The notes below the pieces were generated by a model. The model had not been told where the DNA came from, made no database searches, and saw only the letters and a program-made list of their open reading frames with translations. From an uncultured Bacteroidales bacterium (GTDB lineage Bacteria; Bacteroidota; Bacteroidia; Bacteroidales; FEN-979), in assembly GCA_903926565.1 (NCBI GenBank), contig CAIYJU010000016.1, forward strand, positions 1 to 33,033: DNA of 33,033 nt, given 5' to 3'. Positions 8,340-15,863 of this stretch are shown one piece after another. Position 1 is the stretch's first letter. Each line of letters starts with the position of its first letter. Position numbers and translations under genes: made by a program.

Positions 8340-9655
8340 TACTTCCTCTCTGGTTTTTGTCCGCCGGGTGACATCATTTTCAATTCACTAATAAGCAAGT
8401 TGATGTCTGAGCGGGTAAGCATGAAATCTTTCAGTCTGAGGTGTGTCATTCGCGAAAAAACGACAAACTGATACAGGGTCAGGATGGAATAGGAGATCGT
8501 TGCAGATATCCCGGCACCAACCATCCCGTATTTTGGAATCAGCAGCAATCCCAATACAATGGTAAATACCAACCCGATGGCAGAGCTGATGGTGTTGTGA
8601 TAGGGCTTGTTGATGCTGGAAAAAAATCCACTGAAAATCATCGACACACTGAGGGTCACAATGCCCAAAGACAAAGAGGCGATCACCATCCTGACATCCC
8701 CGAATCTGGCGGTGAAAATCGTTACAAAAACAATCTTCGGAATTGCGAGGAGCAGCAACATGGCGATTCCTGTTACAATCCAGGTGATTTTTGCAAGCGT
8801 AAGTGTCAGCCTGACACTATAATCAAAATTCATTTCATTTGACAGCCGTGAATATTGCACAGTGGCGATACTTCGACTGATAAGCCACACACCCTCTGCC
8901 AGTTGCATCCCAAGTGACAGAACACCAACAGCCCCTCTTCCAAAATAGACATCCACAAACTTAAGGCTGAGCCGGTAATTCATCTTCTGAAAAATGTTGG
9001 CAAACTGAACATACGTTCCGAATCTCAGGATATCCTTCAGTAACTCCTTCATATTTGTAAGTGGCACCCGCTTAAACGATGGCAACAACATGACAAAACC
9101 GACCATCATAACGATGGAATAGGAGATGAAAATGGCCCAGAAATAGGCCATCACCTCGCGTAGCTGAACACCGAACAGCATGAAAAGTAAAATCATAAAC
9201 ATGGCGGCCACCTGGAGGAGACTGAGAAAATTATAAGACTTAACACGCTCAAGTCCTAGAAGTAACATGTCATTGGCGGAAGCAAACGACATCACGATGG
9301 CAAGGGAAAGCACCTGGGTAAAATATCCCGCAGGGATGATCTCAAGGATCGGAAACAGAGCCCCCGCCATTTCCAACGCAAATACAGACAGAACGGTTAT
9401 AAAGAAAGACAGCACATAGGACGGGATAAACAATTTATAGATTCCGGTCCGTGGGGTCATATAGATGATTGCTGCCCCGGATATGAAGTTGGTAAAAAGC
9501 TGTACGATTGCCACCGAGAAGATCATCAGGCTGATGGTACCAACCTTCTCAGGGTCAAGATAATGCGCGTTCAGTACCCAGATAGAAACTCCGAGCAGTG
9601 CGGTTATCAGACGGGTCCCGATGGTTCCGATGATCTTTTTAAACATGACCGCCAT
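8339..9655 (-). CDS. Polysaccharide flippase of the MOP/Wzx superfamily
   Basis: A 438-residue integral membrane protein with about 12 hydrophobic segments. It begins MFKKIIGTIGTRLITALLGVSIWVLNAHYLDPE, the typical start of Wzx/RfbX-like oligosaccharide flippases. Its predicted role is to move lipid-linked glycan units across the inner membrane. It is the last gene of the reverse operon and overlaps the fusion gene upstream by 17 nt. Two ATG codons (9655 and 9646) are possible starts. The glycan it carries cannot be named from sequence. Confidence 0.82.
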   Translation of the reverse strand: MAVMFKKIIGTIGTRLITALLGVSIWVLNAHYLDPEKVGTISLMIFSVAIVQLFTNFISGAAIIYMTPRTGIYKLFIPSYVLSFFITVLSVFALEMAGALFPILEIIPAGYFTQVLSLAIVMSFASANDMLLLGLERVKSYNFLSLLQVAAMFMILLFMLFGVQLREVMAYFWAIFISYSIVMMVGFVMLLPSFKRVPLTNMKELLKDILRFGTYVQFANIFQKMNYRLSLKFVDVYFGRGAVGVLSLGMQLAEGVWLISRSIATVQYSRLSNEMNFDYSVRLTLTLAKITWIVTGIAMLLLLAIPKIVFVTIFTARFGDVRMVIASLSLGIVTLSVSMIFSGFFSSINKPYHNTISSAIGLVFTIVLGLLLIPKYGMVGAGISATISYSILTLYQFVVFSRMTHLRLKDFMLTRSDINLLISELKMMSPGGQKPERK

Positions 9656-11384
9656 CCTTTCTCTTCATCTTTTTCATCATCTGATGGTTAAAAAAGACAC
9701 AGTTCGGTCTGAATTTTTTTCCATCAATCAGGGTGAAACTGCCGGCAGCGGAAATGGTATGCAACCCCTGGTTATATTCACTGCCTTTTGGTGGTTCGAC
9801 CAGGTTTATCACCTCCTCGGAAAATTCATCCGGAGTGATATTCAGAACCCGGTTGATTGCCACACGGCCGCCATAAGTAACAGAACAATCCTGTGCAGGC
9901 CGGTAAAGAACATTATTATAAATGAACGGGGTTCCTGCAGGTCTGGATGAGCGGATATCTGTTTTAACCGGATTGAGCCGGTGTGGCTTGAATTCTCCTG
10001 AAATATCTTCAGCATAATAGAGGAAAAGATGCGTATTTGAATGTTTTTTGGTCGTAAAAAACAGCCACCACAAGCCATTGTAAAGCACCACGGCAGGGTC
10101 AATGGCACATACATTTGCAAGAAGCACACGGTTTTTGACAAACTTTTCACTCGCCTGGTCTCTGCGGTAAAGTGTTATTTCAGAAGTCTGATATGCTTCC
10201 GGGATGCAGAAAACCAGGTTATCATGTTCAAAAACAAAAGGATATGAAAGATGAGGGTGGAGGGCCCCGTCAGGGTGGATGACCCCGTCAGGGTGGGGAA
10301 CCCTGACGGGGTGGGGAACCATTATGAACTCCGCAATCGATGCCTTCTGGCCTATGTAGCTGTAATCCTCAGCAAGAACATGTAACTGGTCATCCTTCAA
10401 AAACCCAAAAGGATCTGCGAAATAACCGTTTTTCGTCGCGGGAGGCAGCCAGGAAATTTCCGCATTTGAGAGTTTTACCTCTCCCAAAGCAAGTTCGTGT
10501 ATTGGTTTCCTTACAATCCCAACATTCCAGATTTCTGCTGCAATCAAATCATAATAATAGAATTTGAGCCTGTTATGCATTAACAGGCATAGGAATTTCA
10601 ACATGTCCCAATTACCGGGAACTTTGTAAATTAATGCGTTGGTAGGACTTGCAGAATCAGTGACTGAGGCAAAACCACGCTGCCTGCCTGGTTGTCCTCC
10701 GGCAAACTGATCAGCAATACTTGCCGGCCATGACGAAGAAACCATCAGGAGCTGGCTGAGGTTTTCCCTGTACGAGTGACTGATCGTTTTAAGATAGCCC
10801 TTTTTCAGTACAACCCCTGCATCCAGCTTTGATGTTAACTGTTGCAATATGGCTCCACTCACAGGGTCACCATTGAAGATCTCCCAGAATCCCGCAGGGC
10901 CACCACGGTATTTCATCTCATCACCATGATGAAATGACCAAACGCCAAAACGGGCAACTGTCAGAATTTCACCACGGATAATGTTAAACCCAAACCTGAG
11001 GATGAAATCCAACCGGTATGCACGGATAGATTCAATATCAGCATCCGTAAAATATTCAGAGAACCCCCTCTTTTCTACAATACAATTAACCACATCAATG
11101 CCTTTCATATCCGGCTGCAGATCAACGGGCAGTTTCGCTTCAGGCTTAAAAACCCTGTTTTCCAGGAAGTTAAAAAGCAAAGTACCCCATCTTTTATGCC
11201 ACAGTTTTTTTAAAAGCCCAGGCTTAGGCGACACACGACTGTCGGCAATAAGTAGTTGAAGATGATGGCCATGTATTTTCAGTTCATTCAATGCATCCGC
11301 CTGCCAGCGCTGAAAAGAAGCACCATTGCATAAGACCCCGAATCGAAGGGATGATGAATGTTCTGATTTGGAATTCTGCTGCAT
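9639..11384 (-). CDS. Formyltransferase-like / GINT1-type beta-propeller fusion, putative glycan-modifying transferase
   Basis: A 581-residue two-part protein. The N-terminal part (about 1-215) looks like a methionyl-tRNA formyltransferase-type fold: YRLDFILRFGFNIIRGEIL, a GVWSFHHGDEMKYRGGPAGFWEIFNGDP active-site-like block and LDAGVVLKKGYL. The C-terminal part (about 300-570) resembles the five-bladed propeller domain seen in GINT1-like glycosyltransferases (GYFADPFGFL, HVLAEDYSY, AIDPAVVLYNGLWWLFFTT, SSRPAGTPF, YRPAQDCS). A proline/histidine repeat within it is encoded by a palindromic DNA repeat, listed separately. The gene lies between a GT4 enzyme and a flippase, so a role in surface glycan assembly is likely. 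Donor and acceptor are unknown. Confidence 0.65.
   Translation of the reverse strand: MQQNSKSEHSSSLRFGVLCNGASFQRWQADALNELKIHGHHLQLLIADSRVSPKPGLLKKLWHKRWGTLLFNFLENRVFKPEAKLPVDLQPDMKGIDVVNCIVEKRGFSEYFTDADIESIRAYRLDFILRFGFNIIRGEILTVARFGVWSFHHGDEMKYRGGPAGFWEIFNGDPVSGAILQQLTSKLDAGVVLKKGYLKTISHSYRENLSQLLMVSSSWPASIADQFAGGQPGRQRGFASVTDSASPTNALIYKVPGNWDMLKFLCLLMHNRLKFYYYDLIAAEIWNVGIVRKPIHELALGEVKLSNAEISWLPPATKNGYFADPFGFLKDDQLHVLAEDYSYIGQKASIAEFIMVPHPVRVPHPDGVIHPDGALHPHLSYPFVFEHDNLVFCIPEAYQTSEITLYRRDQASEKFVKNRVLLANVCAIDPAVVLYNGLWWLFFTTKKHSNTHLFLYYAEDISGEFKPHRLNPVKTDIRSSRPAGTPFIYNNVLYRPAQDCSVTYGGRVAINRVLNITPDEFSEEVINLVEPPKGSEYNQGLHTISAAGSFTLIDGKKFRPNCVFFNHQMMKKMKRKDGGHV
10265..10318. repeat. In-frame 18-nt tandem/palindromic repeat inside a coding sequence
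   Basis: Three 18-nt units start at 10265, 10283 and 10301. The first two begin CCCCGTCAGGG. The third begins with the inverse, CCCTGACGGGG. The 11-bp arms 10283-10293 and 10301-10311 can form a hairpin with a 7-nt loop. Because the unit is 18 nt, the reading frame of the reverse gene is kept, and the repeat appears as six-residue VPHPDG-like units. It looks like a small palindromic element accommodated within the gene. Confidence 0.8.
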
Positions 11385-11436
11385 TAAATAGTATGTAAAA
11401 ATGTCCGACAGGCTATTTCATCCATCTTGCTGCATA

Positions 11437-12630
11437 TTAAAGCAACTCCTTGTAAAGAGTTACAAGTTGTTGTCCGACAGTTTCTTTACTAAAGCTGGAT
11501 GCGACACTATTCCTTACGGTAACTTTGTCATACTCCCTGCAGAGACCCAGCATCTGAAACATGGCATCAGTCATAGCCCGCTCATCTTCCGGTGCTACCA
11601 GCAATCCATTCGCTGCATTGATCACATCCACGGCAACCCCAACCTTTGTTGCAACAACAGGCACTCCGCATGATAAGCTTTCAATAACCACTGTCCCAAA
11701 TGTTTCGTACCGGCTTGACAGCACGGAGAAATCGGCATTGCTCAACACCTCGTCAAATTCTTTTCCTTCCTTCATGCCGATGAATTTAACATGGGTATCC
11801 AGGATCCGCAGGAAGGCGGCATATTCCCGCATTGCCTCCCAATCAGGGCCTGCTCCTGTCATCAGGCAGATGAAATCTGTTCTTAATTTCGACAGCTCCT
11901 GTAACGAACGTAAAAATCCTGAAATATTTTTTGACTTGTCGTCAAAACAAGAAATATGGATGATTGTTTTAACATCAGTTTTCTCCCCCTGAGAAACGGG
12001 AATCAGCTGTGTCGTATCCACAACGTTGGGAATAACACGAAATCCGGAATGATCGATCCCTGATCTTTGCATTGCCCTCCTGAGAGGTTCAGACACTGCC
12101 ACAATTGCAGATGCCCGTTTGACAACAAAACCGGTGATTAGCTTTCTAAACCATCCCTGGTAGGTATTGTTTTCAGGAAAATAGCGTGACCAATGTTCAG
12201 AAATAACCAGGGGAATATGTTTTTTCCTCGTTATCTGCCATCCGATGAATCCCATTCTGGTCAGGATATGGGAATGTACCAGGTCGGGATTAAATTCCCT
12301 GATGCTGTTAAATGCTTTGCGATGGGCCTGATAAAACCGCCGGAAATTCAACACTTTTCCAACAGGTGAATGAAGCCACCTGCTGGTTCTGTAGTAAACC
12401 CGCAATACCCGAACACTATTCTCCTCGCTGAATTCAACCTCCATTTTATTGGGACAATCCGGGTCGGGGTGAACATAGATCACGGCCACATCACAAAAGG
12501 CGGTAATCGCCTCCGCCTGACGCTGAATGAATAAGCCTGGCATTGGATCATATCGATTGGGATACCACTTTGGCAAAAAAAGAACCCGGATTTTTCTATC
12601 CACAACAGGCAAGTTTTGATTAATCATCAA
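11437..12630 (-). CDS. Glycosyltransferase family 4 (GT-B fold)
   Basis: A 397-residue retaining GT-B glycosyltransferase. The N-terminal acceptor domain begins VLFLPKWYPNRYDPMPGLFIQRQAEAI, and HSHILTRMGFIGW and SEHWSRY follow. The C-terminal nucleotide-sugar domain shows IIHISCFDDKSKNI and GAGPDWEAM. The GT4 EX7E motif is ETFGTVVIE, leading into SLSCGVPVVAT. It would add a sugar from a nucleotide-sugar donor to a cell-surface glycan. It sits 23 nt after the NadR-type gene and 52 nt before the fusion gene, within one operon. Sugar specificity is not evident. Confidence 0.88.
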   Translation of the reverse strand: MMINQNLPVVDRKIRVLFLPKWYPNRYDPMPGLFIQRQAEAITAFCDVAVIYVHPDPDCPNKMEVEFSEENSVRVLRVYYRTSRWLHSPVGKVLNFRRFYQAHRKAFNSIREFNPDLVHSHILTRMGFIGWQITRKKHIPLVISEHWSRYFPENNTYQGWFRKLITGFVVKRASAIVAVSEPLRRAMQRSGIDHSGFRVIPNVVDTTQLIPVSQGEKTDVKTIIHISCFDDKSKNISGFLRSLQELSKLRTDFICLMTGAGPDWEAMREYAAFLRILDTHVKFIGMKEGKEFDEVLSNADFSVLSSRYETFGTVVIESLSCGVPVVATKVGVAVDVINAANGLLVAPEDERAMTDAMFQMLGLCREYDKVTVRNSVASSFSKETVGQQLVTLYKELL

Positions 12631-12653
12631 ATATCCTTAATCGTTCTGATATT

Positions 12654-13166
12654 TTAAAGAAAATTGTTAATAATTTCAATGGCGTTGTTAATACGGTCAG
12701 CTCCTGTCCCGCGAACAACGGCAAAAGGACGCTGCATGTTTTTCAATTCCCTGAAATAGATGTCGAAAAGATATTGTCGCTGATCAGGGTGTTCCCGAAG
12801 CGGATCATATTGCCACGGGAGGTCGATATCGCATAAGAGGTATAAATCATACTTATGTTCCGACATGGTTTTTATTATCCACGGATGACACCGTTGGTAT
12901 TTAACCTCACTCCAGATTTTTGTCACCAGCAATTCCGTATCACAGAAAAGAAATCTGTCAGCCTGCTTCAATTTGCACCCTTCAGCTGCAATCTGCCCTT
13001 TTGCAATCAAAAGGATATCCTCTTCCTGGTAAGGCTTTCCCAGCGTCTCCAAATATTCACGGGCATATTCAGGCACCCATACTGTGTGGTAAAATGCTGC
13101 CAGTTGCTCTGCCAGCATTGATTTTCCTGTTGATTCAGGTCCGGTAATGGCAACCTTCCTGATCAT
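12654..13166 (-). CDS. NadR-type AAA ATPase, probable ribosylnicotinamide kinase
   Basis: A 170-residue P-loop kinase resembling the C-terminal ribosylnicotinamide kinase domain of NadR. Visible are Walker A GPESTGKS near the N-terminus, VPEYAREYLE, FLFCDTELLVTKIWSE and LLCDIDLPWQYDPLREHP. The NMN adenylyltransferase and DNA-binding domains of full NadR are absent. The likely reaction is phosphorylation of nicotinamide riboside to NMN. ATG 13166 is chosen because it overlaps the pnuC stop in an ATGA junction. A longer form starting at 13187 is possible. Coupling to pnuC fits a trap-after-import salvage pair. Confidence 0.85.
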   Translation of the reverse strand: MIRKVAITGPESTGKSMLAEQLAAFYHTVWVPEYAREYLETLGKPYQEEDILLIAKGQIAAEGCKLKQADRFLFCDTELLVTKIWSEVKYQRCHPWIIKTMSEHKYDLYLLCDIDLPWQYDPLREHPDQRQYLFDIYFRELKNMQRPFAVVRGTGADRINNAIEIINNFL

Positions 13167-13759
13167 CCGGCCAGTTTTGTCCGCCACTCCCTGAATCCCA
13201 AAATTGCAATAATGGTAAACACAAGATACTGAAAACTACTGAAATACAGTCCCTCCCAGGCACAAAGCCCGATCATGACACTATCCGCAGAGATCCACAA
13301 AATCCAGTTTTCTATTTTTTTACGGGACAGCATCCACTGTGCAACCACATAAACAGCGGTGGTGATGGCATCCCAGCCGGGGATAAGGCTTTCAGTAAAC
13401 TTCACCAGAACAATCCTGATGATGATAAAAAAAACAACAATGGCAATGGCATTCAGCAACAGCTCCGTTTTAGAACATCTTGAAATGATGATTGTGCTGT
13501 TATTAACGTCTTTCCTGGTCCAGTTGTACCAGCCGTACCCGCTCATAACAAAGAAAAAACCATTGATTCCTGCATTGGCGTAGAGCCTGGCAGCATAGAA
13601 AATATAGACATAAATCAGCACATTTACGATACCGAACGGAAAAGCAAGTACGCTCTCCTTTTTCATCATCCAGACACAGATCAATCCAAAAGCAACCGCA
13701 ATCAGTTCAAGATAGCTTGTCTGAAAGGGGCCGATTTGTAGCAGTGAAGTCATATCCAT
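13163..13759 (-). CDS. pnuC: Nicotinamide riboside transporter PnuC
   Basis: A 198-residue PnuC-family permease with about seven membrane segments. Family features include SYLELIAVAFGLICVWMMKK, the FPFGIVNVLIYVYIFYAARLYA helix region and GYGWYNW, followed by a WMLSRKKIENWILW stretch. The protein imports nicotinamide riboside by facilitated diffusion, and the coupled kinase downstream would trap it as NMN. That partner makes the NR rather than the thiamine or riboflavin branch the best choice. A second ATG at 13753 may be the real start because the promoter box is so close. Confidence 0.9.
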   Translation of the reverse strand: MDMTSLLQIGPFQTSYLELIAVAFGLICVWMMKKESVLAFPFGIVNVLIYVYIFYAARLYANAGINGFFFVMSGYGWYNWTRKDVNNSTIIISRCSKTELLLNAIAIVVFFIIIRIVLVKFTESLIPGWDAITTAVYVVAQWMLSRKKIENWILWISADSVMIGLCAWEGLYFSSFQYLVFTIIAILGFREWRTKLAG

Positions 13760-13764
13760 GGGGA

Positions 13765-13772
13765 CAAAGGTA
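13765..13772 (-). promoter_or_regulatory. Putative -7 box of the pnuC-led operon
   Basis: The reverse strand reads TACCTTTG, a perfect TAnnTTTG match. A TTG-containing -33 candidate (reverse ATTG, 13794-13797) lies 21 nt upstream, within the Bacteroidota spacing range. The box ends only 5 nt before ATG 13759, so the mRNA would be nearly leaderless or use ATG 13753. There is no room for a riboswitch. Confidence 0.6.
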
Positions 13773-13838
13773 GTGTTTATGGCATAATGAGGGCAATAAA
13801 TGGGCGCAACCTTTTTACCGTGGCATTATAAAACAGTG

Positions 13839-13846
13839 TACATTTG
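13839..13846 (+). promoter_or_regulatory. Putative -7 box of the antiporter gene
   Basis: TACATTTG matches TAnnTTTG and lies 27 nt before ATG 13874. It overlaps the TTG at 13844, which argues against that codon as a start. It is back to back with the pnuC promoter across about 65 bp, forming a compact divergent promoter region. Confidence 0.55.
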
Positions 13847-13873
13847 CAAAAGAAACAAGGAATTCCTTCCCGC

Positions 13874-15127
13874 ATGTTCCATCTCGTCCACTATCAGCTT
13901 CCTTTTATCGTCAACCTGCTGGTACTTCTGCTTGCCGCAAAACTTCTTGGTGAACTTGCAGAGCGGTTCAGACAACCCTCTATGATTGGTGAAGTTATTG
14001 CAGGGGTCATCCTGGGGCCTTCGCTGTTGAACGTCATACAAAGTCCTGGTGAGATAAAAGTAATTGCTGAACTGGGTGTTTTTATGCTTATTGTATTGGC
14101 AGGAATGGAGATAGAGGTGGAAGAGATCAGGGATTCCATCAGGGGAAGGAACATCTGGATTGCCCTGCTTGGTTTTCTGATACCCATGGCCAGTGGCATC
14201 GCCATTGGGCTCATTTTTCATTTTTCCAATACATTCACAGTATTTCTTGGCCTTTCCATCGCCATTACTGCATTGCCGGTAAGCATCCGTATTCTGATGG
14301 ATCTCGGAAAGCTTAACACCTCAATCGGTCAACGGATTATCTCAGCCGCCATTTTCAACGATATTTTAGCCCTGTTAATCCTCGGAATCATCCTCGATTT
14401 CAATGATGAGTCAAAAAACATCCGCGACCTGACCTTTTCGATTCTTTTCACAGCCATGAAAGTAGGTATTTTCACCCTGGTGCTGGTGGGAGGATACAGT
14501 TTTTTCAAATTTGCCAAGCAAAAAGTCAATGTTATTAATCCATGGATGAACAAATTCCTCCTTTTCCTTCGTGGGAAAGAGTCGGTTTTTGCATTGGTCA
14601 TCCTCTTTGTACTTATTTTCTCCAGCATCGCAGAACTTTTAGGGTTGCATTTCGTTGTTGGTGCCTTTTTTGGCGCCATCCTTCTGCCGAGAAGCATGTT
14701 TGCCAACAGGGATTTTGACAAGGTACAGCGCAGTATTTCAGGCATTACCATGGGTTTCCTTGCACCAATCTTCTTTGCAACGATGGGGATCGCCTTTAAC
14801 TTTTGCGCCCTCAATGACATCCTGCTACTTACTGTTGTGCTGTTTGCTTCTTTCTTCAGTAAAATTTTCGGCGGTTACCTGGGTGGCCGGCTGGCCGGGT
14901 TCAGTCATGCAAAATCACTTACCCTTGGCATGGGACTCAATGCCAGGGGGATCATGGAACTGGTTATTGCAAATATTGCTCTTGCAAAGGGGTTCATTGA
15001 CGTTTCGGTATTTTCCATACTGGTACTCATGGCCCTGTTAACCACGATCCTTACACCGTTCCTGCTGAAAGAGGGATTCAGGTTGATTGACAGGAAAAGC
15101 TTACCCGGCATCAAAACATCTGCTTAA
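13874..15127 (+). CDS. CPA-family cation/proton antiporter (Na+/H+ or K+/H+)
   Basis: A 417-residue polytopic membrane protein of the Na+/H+ exchanger fold, with about 12-13 helices. Typical segments are QPSMIGEVIAGVILGPSLL, AELGVFMLIVLAGMEIE, TALPVSIRIL, AAIFNDILALLILGI (candidate ion-site Asp), HFVVGAFFGAILLP and a late GLNARGIMELVIANIAL. No regulatory TrkA or USP domain is attached. It would exchange Na+ or K+ for protons at the inner membrane. It heads a forward run that leads to two K+ transporters, which hints at pH and potassium homeostasis. Confidence 0.87.
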   Translation: MFHLVHYQLPFIVNLLVLLLAAKLLGELAERFRQPSMIGEVIAGVILGPSLLNVIQSPGEIKVIAELGVFMLIVLAGMEIEVEEIRDSIRGRNIWIALLGFLIPMASGIAIGLIFHFSNTFTVFLGLSIAITALPVSIRILMDLGKLNTSIGQRIISAAIFNDILALLILGIILDFNDESKNIRDLTFSILFTAMKVGIFTLVLVGGYSFFKFAKQKVNVINPWMNKFLLFLRGKESVFALVILFVLIFSSIAELLGLHFVVGAFFGAILLPRSMFANRDFDKVQRSISGITMGFLAPIFFATMGIAFNFCALNDILLLTVVLFASFFSKIFGGYLGGRLAGFSHAKSLTLGMGLNARGIMELVIANIALAKGFIDVSVFSILVLMALLTTILTPFLLKEGFRLIDRKSLPGIKTSA

Positions 15128-15201
15128 GTCTACACACTATTTTTACCGTTCATATTTAGTTGTATTTTTACAATGAAATTTTACAACGAACACATATACC
15201 T

Positions 15202-15858
15202 ATGCTTGAACTCTTAAAGAATTTCCTTGACATCATTCTTCACATTGACATCCATCTACAGCAATGGGTTACTGAATATCAAACATGGACCTACCTGATC
15301 CTGTTTATAATCATCTTCATGGAGACAGGGCTGGTGGTAACACCCTTTTTACCTGGCGACTCTCTCCTGTTCGCAGCCGGAATGGTTTGTGCCATGGCAG
15401 GGCATCCTCTCAGCATTCTTATCCTCATACCGCTTCTGATCTTTGCTGCCTTTACAGGTGACAATACCAACTATTTTTTCGGCAAATTACTGGGTCAGAA
15501 GGTTTACGAAAAGAACTACCGCCTGATCAGGAGGGAATACCTGGATAAAACCCATGCATTTTATGAAAAGCATGGAGGAAAAACGCTTATCATAGCACGC
15601 TTCATGCCGATCATCCGCACGTTTGCACCTTTCGTGGCCGGAGTTGGAACAATGAGCTATTTCAGGTTCATCTCCTTCAGCATTGTGGGAAATGTGATAT
15701 GGGTTGTCTCATTCAGTCTTGCAGGGTTTTTCTTTGGAAATATCCCGTTGGTGAAAAACAATTTCACCATTGTCATTCTTGGCATAATCTTTATATCCCT
15801 TTTACCCATGATCATTGCTTTCGTTAAAAATCTCCCGGATCGAAAAAAAGCAACCTAG
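15202..15858 (+). CDS. DedA-family membrane protein
   Basis: A 218-residue DedA/VTT-domain protein with about five hydrophobic segments. Signature stretches are FMETGLVVTPFLPGDSLLFAAG near the start and ARFMPIIRTFAPFVAGVGTMSYFRF in the middle. Family members act as undecaprenyl-phosphate or phospholipid flippases/scramblases and affect membrane potential. ATG 15202 is preferred over TTG 15160 because it gives the normal N-terminus. A spacer of about 75 bp separates it from the antiporter. The kup gene starts 5 nt after its stop, so the two are probably cotranscribed. Confidence 0.9.
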   Translation: MLELLKNFLDIILHIDIHLQQWVTEYQTWTYLILFIIIFMETGLVVTPFLPGDSLLFAAGMVCAMAGHPLSILILIPLLIFAAFTGDNTNYFFGKLLGQKVYEKNYRLIRREYLDKTHAFYEKHGGKTLIIARFMPIIRTFAPFVAGVGTMSYFRFISFSIVGNVIWVVSFSLAGFFFGNIPLVKNNFTIVILGIIFISLLPMIIAFVKNLPDRKKAT

Positions 15859-15863
15859 TTACC

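Noticed and set aside
13760..13873. Riboswitch upstream of pnuC
   Set aside because: The promoter box lies 5 nt from the start codon, leaving no leader that could hold an aptamer.
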